Positions 50,778-59,500 of a stretch of 59,881 bases of DNA are shown here, piece by piece. How positions within the stretch are numbered: the first letter of the stretch is position 1; each line of letters starts with the position of its first letter. Under the pieces are notes generated by a model. It was not told where the DNA came from and made no database searches. It saw only the letters and a list, made by a program, of their open reading frames with translations. The position numbers were made by a program, and so were the translations under genes. Source of the stretch: Microterricola pindariensis (GTDB lineage: Bacteria; Actinomycetota; Actinomycetes; Actinomycetales; Microbacteriaceae); NCBI RefSeq assembly GCF_002936985.1, contig NZ_MPZN01000020.1, forward strand, positions 1 to 59,881, written 5' to 3'.

Positions 50778-51848
50778 CTAGAGCAGCGCCATGATCTGGC
50801 GGGCGATCGTGCGGCCCGCCCTGCTGGCCCCGATCGTGGACGCCTGCGGGCCGTAGCCGGCGAGGAAGATGCGCGGATCGGTCCACGAGGCCCCGGAGCC
50901 CACTGTCACGCCGCCCGCGGCCTCGCGCAGCTTCAACGGCGCGAGGTGCCGCAGTTCCGGCCGGAAGCCCGTCGCCCAGATGATCGCGTCGGCCGGGACG
51001 ACGCTGCCGTCTGCCCAGCGGGCGCCGCCGGGCTCGAGCACGCTGAACATCGGCTTGGCCACGAGCAGGCCGCGGTGGATGCCGGCCGCGATGCGCCGGG
51101 TCTTGGGCACGCCGGTGCCGCTGACGATGCTCGGCAGCGCCTGCCCCGCTCGCGCCGCCCTGTCTTGCGCGGCGACCGCCTCGGCCGCCCCCTCCACGTC
51201 GAGCTGTTCGCTGTCGAGCCAGTCGATCGGCCGGCGAGCCACCCAGGTGAGGCCGGACGCCACCCCCTCCAGCTCGAGCATGAATCCGATCGCCGAGGTG
51301 CCGCCGCCGACCACGATGACGTTCTTGTCGCGGAAGTCCTCGGCCGAGACGTAGTCCGCGGTGTGCAAATGGCGCCCGGCGAAGTCCATCACCCCCGGGT
51401 AGTGCGGGATGAACGGGGCGCCCCAGGTGCCCGTCGCGTTCACGACGAAGCGCGTGCCGATGGAGCCCCGGTCGGTGTGCACCACCAGGTCCGCCCCGCT
51501 GTTCACGACCGAGCGCACGGTGACGGGCCGCTCGACGTGCAGCTGGAAGTGCTCCTCGTAGCGCCGGTAGTAGTCGGCGACGATATCGCGGGCCGGCACG
51601 TCCCGCGCGGCGGTGTCGAAGCTCAGGTCGAGCTCGGCCATCCCGGGCAGATCGTGCACGCGGTGGGCGGAGCCGAGCCGCAGGCTCGGCCACCGGTGCT
51701 GCCAGGCGCCGCCGGCGCCCGGCCCCCGGTCCAGCACCACGAAGTCCTGCCCGGCCGCCAATTCGAAGCGGCGCAGATAGTAGGAAACGGCCAGCCCGGC
51801 CTGCCCAGATCCGATGACAACGACCGGCACATCACGGTCGAATCTCAT
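50778..51848 (-). CDS. Flavin-containing monooxygenase-like NAD(P)/FAD oxidoreductase
   Basis: 356 residues. FAD motif VVVIGSGQAGLAVSYYL at 8-24, a second dinucleotide motif VIVVGGGTSAIG near 175 for NADPH, and the ATGF motif (IIWATGFRPEL) near 300. Short proteins of this class include flavin monooxygenases and putative lysine/ornithine hydroxylase-like enzymes; the substrate is unknown. ATG 51848 is favoured by GAGG just upstream; an ATG 15 bases earlier lacks a site. Confidence 0.85.
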   Translation of the reverse strand: MRFDRDVPVVVIGSGQAGLAVSYYLRRFELAAGQDFVVLDRGPGAGGAWQHRWPSLRLGSAHRVHDLPGMAELDLSFDTAARDVPARDIVADYYRRYEEHFQLHVERPVTVRSVVNSGADLVVHTDRGSIGTRFVVNATGTWGAPFIPHYPGVMDFAGRHLHTADYVSAEDFRDKNVIVVGGGTSAIGFMLELEGVASGLTWVARRPIDWLDSEQLDVEGAAEAVAAQDRAARAGQALPSIVSGTGVPKTRRIAAGIHRGLLVAKPMFSVLEPGGARWADGSVVPADAIIWATGFRPELRHLAPLKLREAAGGVTVGSGASWTDPRIFLAGYGPQASTIGASRAGRTIARQIMALL

Positions 51849-51994
51849 CAAACCTCGTCCCATTCTCTGTCTCTGAAGCGGCCACCGGCACTGTGCACCC
51901 TACATGCTAAACTGGCAGTTAGTTTTCATACTTTTTATCGGTAAATCCCGGGCGCATCATTAGCAACCGGCCTGTCATCGTAAGGGGGTCTCGC

Positions 51995-52219
51995 ATGGGG
52001 CGCGGCCGTCAAAAAGCAAAGCACACCAAGGTAGCCCGTGAGCTGAAGTACTTCAGCCCCGACACCAACTACGGTGCTCTCGAACGCGAACTCACGCATA
52101 GTGGTGATGTTCGACCTGGTGGGGATCGTCTCGACGAAGACCTCGCCAAGTGGCCTGAGTATGAGGCCACACCGTACGAGGACACCTACGCGACCGAAGA
52201 CGAGCAGAAGCGCGCTTAG
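51995..52219 (+). CDS. DUF3073 protein
   Basis: 74 residues. MGRGRQKAKHTKVARELKYF is the highly conserved actinobacterial DUF3073 N-terminus, basic and likely nucleic-acid binding; the second half is acidic (DEDLAKWPEYEATPYEDTYA). ATG with AAGGGGG upstream. Its place beside purM and purF is conserved in actinobacteria. The protein has no known function. A near-perfect terminator follows. Confidence 0.9.
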   Translation: MGRGRQKAKHTKVARELKYFSPDTNYGALERELTHSGDVRPGGDRLDEDLAKWPEYEATPYEDTYATEDEQKRA

Positions 52220-52238
52220 TCTTTTCTCCGTAATGGAT

Positions 52239-52278
52239 GCCGTGAGCTCAGCGTTTCGACGCTGAGCTCACGGCTTTT
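52239..52278 (+). terminator. Rho-independent terminator of the DUF3073 gene
   Basis: A perfect 16-base stem, GCCGTGAGCTCAGCGT (52239-52254) with ACGCTGAGCTCACGGC (52259-52274), a TTCG tetraloop and a TTTT run at 52275-52278, 20 bases after the stop codon. The best intrinsic terminator of the window. Confidence 0.92.
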
Positions 52279-52316
52279 CGCATGCCATTTTTCGGGTTGC
52301 CGCGGGGCGGGCACAG

Positions 52317-52353
52317 AAAGAGCCCGCCGGCCACGGTGTGACCGACGGGCTCT
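52317..52353 (-). terminator. Terminator of purM
   Basis: Arms AGAGCCCGCCGG (52319-52330) and CCGACGGGCTCT (52342-52353) with one mismatch; on the minus strand the hairpin is followed by TTTCT. It lies 31 bases after the purM stop. Confidence 0.75.
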
Positions 52354-52383
52354 TCTGGAGCCAGCTCTTCTGGATCGGGCCGA

Positions 52384-53487
52384 CTAGGCGGCGTAGCTGC
52401 CGACGAGGCGCACGGCGCCGCCGTCGACGCCCTTGGCGCCCTGCTCGAAACCGGTGAAGTCGCGCGGCGTCGTCGAGACACGGCCGGCGACCCAGGAGTG
52501 GATGCCCTCGGACTCGAGCTTGGCGATGACGCTGGAGGCGGAATCCGCGGCCACGACGGCGAACATGCCGATGCCGAGGTTCCAGGTGCCCTCGGCGCTC
52601 TCCAGACTGGTGCCGGCGAGGTCGCTCAGCACGCGGAACACGCTGTTCGGCGACCAGCTGGCGCGGTCGACCTCGACCCACGAGCCGACAGGCAGCACGC
52701 GGGCGAGGTTGGCAGCGATGCCACCGCCGGTGACGTGGCTGAGGGAGTGCACGCTGCCGGCGAGGGCCGGGTCTTCGAGCACGCTGACGAGCGGGCCGGT
52801 GTAGAGGCGGGTCGGCTCGAGGAGCACCTCACCGACGACGCCGCCGAACTCGTTGGAGTGGTCGGTGTAGCCGATCTTGTTCTGGGCGAGGATGTGGCGC
52901 ACCAGCGAGAAGCCGTTGGAGTGGATGCCGGAGGAGGCCATGGCGATGACGACGTCGCCGTGCTGCACCCGGTCGGCGCCGAGCACGGCGTCACCCTCGA
53001 CGACGCCGACGGCCGCGCCGGCCACGTCATAGTCGTCCGGGCCGAGGAGGCCGGGGTGCTCGGCGGTCTCGCCGCCGACGAGCGCGGTGCCGGTGGCGGA
53101 GCAGGCCTTGGCAATGCCCTCGACGATCGAGGCGATGCGGGCGGGGACGACCTTGCCGCAGGCGATGTAGTCGGTCATGAATATGGGCTTGGCACCCACC
53201 ACGATGATGTCGTCGACGACCATGCCGACCAGGTCCTGGCCGATGGTGTCGTGCTTATCGAGGGCCTGCGCGATGGCGACCTTGGTGCCGACGCCGTCGG
53301 TCGAGGTGGCCAGCAGGGGCCGCTTGTACGCGGTGAGGAATGACACGTCGAAGAGGCCGGCGAAACCGCCGACACCACCCAGGACGTTCGGGCCGTGCGT
53401 CTGGGAGACGGCCGCCTTCATGAGTTCGACCGCAAGGTCGCCGGCTGCTGTGTCGACGCCTGCTGCGGCGTAAGAATTCTCGGTCAC
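52384..53487 (-). CDS. purM: Phosphoribosylformylglycinamidine cyclo-ligase
   Basis: 367 residues, full length. It closes the imidazole ring of AIR from FGAM with ATP in purine synthesis. Conserved blocks are STDGVGTKVAIAQAL near 62-76, DLVGMVVDDIIVVGAKPIF, GGETAEHPG, ASSGIHSNGFSLVR and HVTGGGIAANLARVLP. The start is GTG at 53485-53487. It overlaps a small palindrome ACCCT-TAT-AGGGT (53486-53498) and lacks a clear ribosome-binding site. It follows purF on the same strand but the unknown gene 53620-54351 runs opposite between them. Confidence 0.95.
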   Translation of the reverse strand: MTENSYAAAGVDTAAGDLAVELMKAAVSQTHGPNVLGGVGGFAGLFDVSFLTAYKRPLLATSTDGVGTKVAIAQALDKHDTIGQDLVGMVVDDIIVVGAKPIFMTDYIACGKVVPARIASIVEGIAKACSATGTALVGGETAEHPGLLGPDDYDVAGAAVGVVEGDAVLGADRVQHGDVVIAMASSGIHSNGFSLVRHILAQNKIGYTDHSNEFGGVVGEVLLEPTRLYTGPLVSVLEDPALAGSVHSLSHVTGGGIAANLARVLPVGSWVEVDRASWSPNSVFRVLSDLAGTSLESAEGTWNLGIGMFAVVAADSASSVIAKLESEGIHSWVAGRVSTTPRDFTGFEQGAKGVDGGAVRLVGSYAA

Positions 53488-53607
53488 CCTTATAGGGTAC
53501 CGGGCGCGCGGGCGCCAGAATTCGACGGCGCCGCCCCGGCATCGCCCCGCCCCGGCAATCCCCGGAAATCCACGGAAATCTCAGGAGCCGGGCGCGGGCG
53601 CGCGGGC

Positions 53608-53613
53608 TACACT
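53608..53613 (+). promoter_or_regulatory. Leaderless-type -10 element
   Basis: TACACT ends six bases before the ATG at 53620, the spacing of a leaderless actinobacterial promoter, and no ribosome-binding site is present. Confidence 0.6.
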
Positions 53614-53619
53614 GACCCT

Positions 53620-54351
53620 ATGTGGGGCTCCGGCGCGGCATGGTGGTCGGTTCGTGAAGAGGCGAGCCGTCAGGTGCTGCTCGCCCTCTACCTGCGCGAC
53701 CGCATCGGCATCGAAGCCCCGGTGGAGCTGCCGCGGCTGCAGGGCGTCATCGGGGTCTCCGACGGAACCGCGTTGCGTGAGCTGCGCCACCCCCTGCACC
53801 ACGGGCTGCTCCGGCAGCCCCAGCACTCGGCGCTCACTCCCCCACCCGCCGACGCCCAGCCGGCCGCGCCGCTGCCCTTCGAGCTGATCCCGGAGCCAGA
53901 GCGCAGCCGGCTCGAGACGCAGTGGCTGCTCTGGTGGGCGAGCACCGTCGAGCCCGAGCGCTATCCGTCACCGATCCCGCTGGAGCTGGCACCGGGTTTC
54001 GGCGACCTGGTCGCCCTCCCCGTGCGCGGCGCCGAGCTGCTGCTCGAGGCGATCACCCCGTACGCCGAGGCGGCGGTGGCGTGGTCGGATGCCGCGGCGC
54101 GGCGATTCGCCGACTACCAGCACGAGCCGCGCGGCTCGCTGAAGCTCGCCTACGCGGGGCTGATCGCCGAGAACGAGCGGGTGCACGGCCGGCGGGCGCG
54201 CGTGTTCGAGCTCACCGTGCAGCTGCTGCCGCTCGCGGCATCCGGCGCCTGGTGGATCGGGCGCACGAGCGTCGCCATCACCGACACGCTGCGCACCGAC
54301 CCGACCGGGTTCACCGAGGCGCTGCGGCCCATCATCGCCGAGCTCGCCTGA
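53620..54351 (+). CDS. Hypothetical protein between purM and purF
   Basis: 243 residues, mostly helical and acidic, no signal peptide. It begins MWGSGAAWWSVREEASRQVL; other recognisable stretches are LETQWLLWWASTVEPERYPS and LPLAASGAWWIGRTSVAITD near the C-terminus. It is Trp-rich (eight or so). I do not recognise a domain. Codon use and GC3 match the neighbours, and the leaderless promoter in front supports expression. It runs against purM and purF and may be a lineage-specific insertion into the pur locus. Confidence 0.75.
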   Translation: MWGSGAAWWSVREEASRQVLLALYLRDRIGIEAPVELPRLQGVIGVSDGTALRELRHPLHHGLLRQPQHSALTPPPADAQPAAPLPFELIPEPERSRLETQWLLWWASTVEPERYPSPIPLELAPGFGDLVALPVRGAELLLEAITPYAEAAVAWSDAAARRFADYQHEPRGSLKLAYAGLIAENERVHGRRARVFELTVQLLPLAASGAWWIGRTSVAITDTLRTDPTGFTEALRPIIAELA

Positions 54352-54380
54352 TCGCTCTCCGGCCGGCAGAGCCGCCTCCC

Positions 54381-54508
54381 CCGTCGGCTGAGCGAGGAAC
54401 GAGCGAAGCCCTGAGCGGATTCGCGAAACGATCTCTCACGCTGGAAACCGGGCTTCAGTCGCTGGCGCTCCTTCAGCCGACGTGACGGGGCGCTCCTTCA
54501 GCCGACGG
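54381..54508. repeat. Imperfect palindromic repeat between unknown gene and purF
   Basis: CCGTCGGCTGA (54381-54391) pairs with TCAGCCGACG at 54473-54482 and again with TCAGCCGACGG at 54498-54508. The right arm GGCGCTCCTTCAGCCGACG is directly duplicated (54464-54482 and 54489-54507). It fills the gap between the convergent genes and carries the AGCGAGGAACGAGCG core seen in the dispersed repeat family. Confidence 0.7.
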
Positions 54509-54517
54509 GAAGGACTA

Positions 54518-56077
54518 CTATTCCTGGCGGCCCGGGTCGCCGATGACGAGGGGCATGCCCACCTCGAGCACGCTCTCGAACTCGGCATCCGGGCCCGGCT
54601 CGCAGCCGTTCGAGGCGACGGGGCGCTCGAGCAGGTTCTTGCCGAGGTGCTGCGACTCGGGCAGCGGGATCGGGTACTTGCCGGTGAAGCAGGCGGTGCA
54701 GAGGCGCTCGCGCGGCTGCTCGGTGGCCTCGATCATGCCGTCCTCGGAGAGGTAGCCGAGCGAGTCGGCGCCGATCGACTGGCGCACCTCGTCGACGCCG
54801 AGGCCGGAGGCGACGAGTTCGGCCTTGGTGGCGAAGTCGATGCCGTAGAAGCAGGGCCAGGTGATGGGCGGGCTGGAGATGCGCACGTGCACCTCGGCGG
54901 CGCCGGCCTCGCGCAGCATCGAGACGAGGGCGCGCTGCGTGTTGCCGCGCACGATCGAGTCGTCCACCACGATGAGGCGCTTGCCCTTGATGACCTCTTT
55001 CAGCGGGTTCAGCTTGAGCTTGATGCCGCGCTGGCGGATGGTCTGCGACGGCTGGATGAAGGTGCGGCCGACGTAGGAGTTCTTGACCAGGCCCTGGCCG
55101 AACGGGATGCCGCTGGCCTGGGCGTAGCCGATGGCGGCGGGGGTTCCCGACTCGGGGGTGGGGATGACGAGGTCGGCCTCGACGGGGTGCTCCGCGGCGA
55201 GGCGGCGGCCCATCTCGACGCGGGCCTCGTGCACGCCGCGGCCGGCGATCGCGGTGTCGGGGCGCGCCAGGTAGACGTACTCGAACACGCATCCGGCCGG
55301 CTTGGACTCGGCGAAGCGCTGCGAGCGCAGGCCGTCCTCGTCGATGGTGATCAGCTCGCCCGGCTCCACCTCGCGCACGAAGGCGGCGCCGACGATGTCG
55401 AGGGCGGCGGTCTCGGATGCCACGACCCAGCCGCGGTCGAGACGACCGAGCACCAGCGGGCGCACGCCCTGCGGGTCGCGGGCGGCGTAGAGGGTGTGCT
55501 CGTCCATGAAGACGAGGCAGTAGGCGCCGCGCAGGCGCGGCAGCACCTCGAGGGCGGTCTGCTCGAGCGTGTGGTTCGTGTCGCCGGTCAGCAGCGCGGT
55601 GACGACGGCGGTGTCGGTCGTGTTGCCGCGGCGAAGCTCACCGTCGGTCTCCGGGTAGCGCTCGTGCACCAGGTCGAGCAGCTCGGCCGTGTTGGTGAGG
55701 TTGCCGTTGTGGCCGAGGGCGACGGTGCCGGTCGAGGTGCGGCCGAGCGTCGGCTGCGCGTTCTGCCAGCTGGAGGACCCGGTGGTCGAGTAGCGCGTGT
55801 GCCCGACGGCGATGTGGCCGGTGAGGGTGTTCAGCGCGGTCTCGTTGAAGACCTGCGAGACAAGGCCCATGTCCTTGTAGATGAGGATCTTGCTGCCGTC
55901 GCTGGTCGCGATGCCGGCTGATTCCTGGCCGCGGTGTTGCAGCGCGTAGAGCCCGAAGTAGCTGAGCTTGGCCACCTCCTCGCCGGGAGCCCAGACGCCG
56001 AAGACACCGCAGGCATCCTGTGGTCCCTTCTCGCCTGGGAGCAGATCATGGTTGAGAAGTCCGTCGCCGCTGGCCAA
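54518..56077 (-). CDS. purF: Amidophosphoribosyltransferase
   Basis: 519 residues. It makes phosphoribosylamine from PRPP and glutamine, the first committed step of purine synthesis. The N-terminal nucleophile is the Cys of QDACGVFGVWAPGE near residue 23, preceded by a propeptide, followed by LQHRGQESAGI and GHTRYSTTGSS. The PRPP loop VVDDSIVRGNTQRALV is near 375. Cysteines near 285, 430 and 480 may hold an iron-sulphur cluster, as in the Bacillus-type enzyme. Only a TTG (56075-56077) can start it; AAGGGG seven bases upstream supports this. Confidence 0.95.
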   Translation of the reverse strand: MASGDGLLNHDLLPGEKGPQDACGVFGVWAPGEEVAKLSYFGLYALQHRGQESAGIATSDGSKILIYKDMGLVSQVFNETALNTLTGHIAVGHTRYSTTGSSSWQNAQPTLGRTSTGTVALGHNGNLTNTAELLDLVHERYPETDGELRRGNTTDTAVVTALLTGDTNHTLEQTALEVLPRLRGAYCLVFMDEHTLYAARDPQGVRPLVLGRLDRGWVVASETAALDIVGAAFVREVEPGELITIDEDGLRSQRFAESKPAGCVFEYVYLARPDTAIAGRGVHEARVEMGRRLAAEHPVEADLVIPTPESGTPAAIGYAQASGIPFGQGLVKNSYVGRTFIQPSQTIRQRGIKLKLNPLKEVIKGKRLIVVDDSIVRGNTQRALVSMLREAGAAEVHVRISSPPITWPCFYGIDFATKAELVASGLGVDEVRQSIGADSLGYLSEDGMIEATEQPRERLCTACFTGKYPIPLPESQHLGKNLLERPVASNGCEPGPDAEFESVLEVGMPLVIGDPGRQE

Positions 56078-56088
56078 GTCGAGGCCCC

Positions 56089-56472
56089 TTACTGTGAGTT
56101 GTCGCCCGAGTGCGCGTCAATTCTATCGGCCACGACAGTGACGGATCGACGGGCAGCGCGGCGGTCGAGGATCAGGGCGGTCAGTGCGCCCAGGCCGAGG
56201 CCCACCGCACCGCAGAAGAGCAGCAGGAAACCGAAGACCTGGCCGCGGTCGTAGTCGTCGTTCTCGGGGAAGATCATGGTGAGGATCAGCGCGGCCACGA
56301 CGCCGACGCCGACGCCGATCGCCAGGAACCGGGTCACCTTGGGGGCGCGTCGCACGCGCAGCGTCTCGTGCGCGACGACGGTCTCCACCGGCTCGTGCGG
56401 CACAGGCGCACCCTGGGCCGGCTCGGTCTCGGGCCGGGGCTGGACGGGTTCTGACGCGGCGGTTTCACTCAC
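56089..56472 (-). CDS. Small membrane protein upstream of purF
   Basis: 127 residues. An acidic, Pro/Glu-rich cytoplasmic N-terminus (about 45 residues), then two membrane helices (FLAIGVGVGVVAALILTMIF and FGFLLLFCGAVGLGLGALTA) joined by a short acidic loop (PENDDYDRGQ), and a basic tail. It ends 11 bases before purF on the same strand. The GTG at 56470-56472 is taken as start, but the ATG at 56493 is also possible. Homologues in actinobacterial pur loci are known only as hypothetical proteins. Confidence 0.75.
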   Translation of the reverse strand: MSETAASEPVQPRPETEPAQGAPVPHEPVETVVAHETLRVRRAPKVTRFLAIGVGVGVVAALILTMIFPENDDYDRGQVFGFLLLFCGAVGLGLGALTALILDRRAARRSVTVVADRIDAHSGDNSQ

Positions 56473-56546
56473 CCTTCTATTGTCGCGCACCATTCTGTGT
56501 GCGGGCGAACTCGGCGGGATCGGGGCCCAGATCCCGGGCACACGAA

Positions 56547-56578
56547 CGGGGCCCCCACCGATCTCGGTGAGGGCCCCG
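56547..56578 (-). terminator. Hairpin after the HtaA-domain gene
   Basis: Arms CGGGGCCCCCACCGA (56547-56561) and TCGGTGAGGGCCCCG (56564-56578) with one mismatch and a two-base loop, 19 bases after the stop codon on the minus strand. No U-tract is visible. Confidence 0.65.
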
Positions 56579-56596
56579 CATCATGCAATCGCCGTG

Positions 56597-59500
56597 TTAC
56601 TCGGCCGAGGCGTCAGCCCCCGCTCGACGCCGCTTGGCCAGCAGCACCACGATCACAGCCAGGGCAGCGGCGAGCACCGCGGCCAGAACCCAGACGATCC
56701 AGCTGACGCCCTGCTCTGCGACGTCCGCGCTGATGGCGGTCACCGTCTTGTCGCTCGGGCCGGCCTCGCTCGACTCGGCTTCTGCGGCCACGACTGCGCA
56801 GTCGGCGGTCGGCAGCGTGAAGCTGATCGGGTCGAGGGCGTCCCCGGCGGGGTAGGTGCCGAAGGCTGCTGCCCCGGCATCCGTCAGCACGGCCTCGATG
56901 TCGGTGCCGGTGATGCCGGTCTCCGTCACCGCGAGGCTGCCGGCGCCGAGCGTCAGCTGGCCGAAGCGCAACGCCTGGCCGTTGATCGGCTCGCCCTGCT
57001 GGGTGGTGCCGGTGACGTCGAGCACGAGGTAGCCCTCGGTCTCGCTGACCAGCTCGATGCGCGGGTTGGCGACGGTGGTGTCCAGTGCGCCGTCGTGGCC
57101 CGTGAACCGGATGCTGCCGAGGTAGGACACGAGCCCTGCGCCGCTCTTCTGGTCGATGCTGCCGGTGCCGTCTGCCCAGTGGAACAGGCCGTCGGCCTCG
57201 GTGGTGCCGCCGGCGAGCTCCCAGCCGCCGTTGGCGATGCCGCTGCTGATGTAGGCGAGGAAGCTCTGCTTGAAGCCCCAGTCCAGCGTCGCGCCCTCGA
57301 CCGGGCAGAAGCCGGCCACTGTGCGCTCGGGGATCGTGATGACGACACCCTTGCTGATCGAGCCCTGCACGGTGAGCGTGTGCTCGCCGGTCAGCGTGGC
57401 CGGCAGCGTGCCGCTCCAGCGCACGACGCCGTTGGCGTCGGCGGTGAGGTTCTCGGCCATCACGGTCGGCGTCGAGTAGATCACGATGCGGATGCCGGTC
57501 TCATTGGGCTGGAAGCCGTCGACCTCGAAGGAGATCTGGCCGCCGGCTGCGATCGAGCCGAGCACCTCCGGCGTGAGCGTGATGCCGGTGGTGGCCGGCG
57601 GGCTGGCCGGGACGGCGCTCTGGGCGGGTGTGTTGACGGATGCCGTGGCGATCGTCCCGGTGTTGCCGGACGGCGCTGCGGCTGCGGCGCCGATGGTCAC
57701 GGTCATCGGGTCAAGGACCTCACCAGCGCTGTAGTAGCCCTGGAAGGAGCTCGCGCCGGCCGCGGTCAGCGTGACCGGGGCACCGCTGAAGACGGTCGCA
57801 CCGTTCAGGCTGGAGCGCGCTGCAGCGCCCAGGTTGACCGTGGCGAAGTCGACGCGGCCGCCGTTCACGGAGAGCGAGAGCAGCGCGCTGGTGGCGCTCG
57901 TCACGCTGAGCGTCGGGCTGGCGAAGGTCAGGTCGAGGATGCCGCCGTGCCCGGTGAAGCGCACGCTGCCGGCGTAGTCGGCCGTGCCCGTTCCGCTGCC
58001 CTGGTCGAAGCTTCCGCCGCTCTGGCCGAACTGGAACACGCCGCCGGAGGAGGTGGCGCCGCTGCCGACGCTGATCGAGCCCTTGGCGATGGGTCCGGTG
58101 ATGTAGTTGCGGAAGACGCTTCCGAGTCCCCAGCTGAGCGATCCGCCCTGCACGGTCGGGGCGACAACGGGGGGAACGACGGGCGTCGTCGGCGGGGTGA
58201 TCACCGGGGGCTTGACCGGCGGCAGCACGGAGCTCGTCACCTTCACTGTGCTCGCAGCAGAGCTGCTCGCGCCGAAACCGGCATCCGGCACGAAGCGCGC
58301 GGTCAGCGCGATGCTGCCCACGGTGCGCAGAACGGCGTCGGCCGAGGCCTGGCCGTCGGCAACGCGCACCGCGGTGCCGAGCTGGTTGCCGTTGGCGGCG
58401 AAGATGACGCTGCCCTGGGCGCTGGCCGGCGTGACGGTGGCGCTCAGCTTGACGGAGCCGCCGACGACGAGGGTGTCCTTGTCGACGCTGAGGGCCGTGC
58501 GGGTGCCGACGGTCTCGACCGGCTCAGTCGCGCCGGTGCTGAAGGCGACCGTGATCGGGTCGATCAGGGTTCCGGCGGGGTAGAAGCCCTGGAAGGCGAC
58601 CGCGCCGGCTGCGCTCAGGGTCACCGGGGCGTCGACGAAGAGGGTCTTGCCCTTCTCGGTGCTGGTGCCCGCTGCCGCCAGGTTGACGGTCGCGAAGTCC
58701 ACCCGCTTGCCGTTCACGGCGACGCTGAGCGTCGCACTCGCGGCGCTGTCGAGGCGGAGGGTCGGGGCGCTCATCGTGACGTCGAGAGCACCGTGGTGAC
58801 CGGTGAAGCGCAGGGTGCCGCTGTAGTTCGCGGAGCCCTTGCCTGCCGCCAGGTCGACGGTGCCGCCGGCCTGGGCGAACAGGAAGCCGGTGCCTGCAGC
58901 GGTGACGCCGTCGCTCAGCGCGACCTCGCCGCCGGCGATGGGGCCGGTGATGTAGTCGCGGAAGGCGCCGTAGACGCCCCAGGAGAGCTCACCGGTCTGG
59001 GCGGCCGGCGGGGTGACGGGCTTGGCCGCGACCGCCACCGAGACGGCGGTCGAGGTGCTGGTGAGGAAGAGCGCGTTCTTGGCCGGCGTGAAGACGGCGG
59101 TCAGGGAGGCCGTGCCGATCGTGGCGAGCTTCAGCGATGCGGTCGCGGTGCCGCCGGTGACGGCGACATCCTTCGCCACGACGGTGGAGCCGTTGAGGAA
59201 GCTGACGGTTCCGGACGCCGCGACCGGCGCGATCACGGCGGTGGCCGTGACGGTGGCGCCCTCGACGACGGCCGTCTTGTCGACGCTCAGCGTCGTCGTG
59301 GTGGCCTCGGCGCCGGGCTGCGGCGCCGGGAACAGGGTGTCCCACTGGCCGGCTGTCGGCGTGACGTCGGCGCGGGCGTAGATCGTGTCGGTGTTCGGGG
59401 CGGTGTGCCCCTCCCAGACGATGACCTCGTACTGCTTGCTGCGATCCAGCACGGCCGCCGGGGCGACGAGCGACTTGTCGAACGCGCCGCCGACGATGGC

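Noticed and set aside
53486-53498. ACCCT-TAT-AGGGT palindrome over the purM start as a PurR-like operator
   Set aside because: Short, and it has no partner before purF; kept only as a remark in the purM entry.
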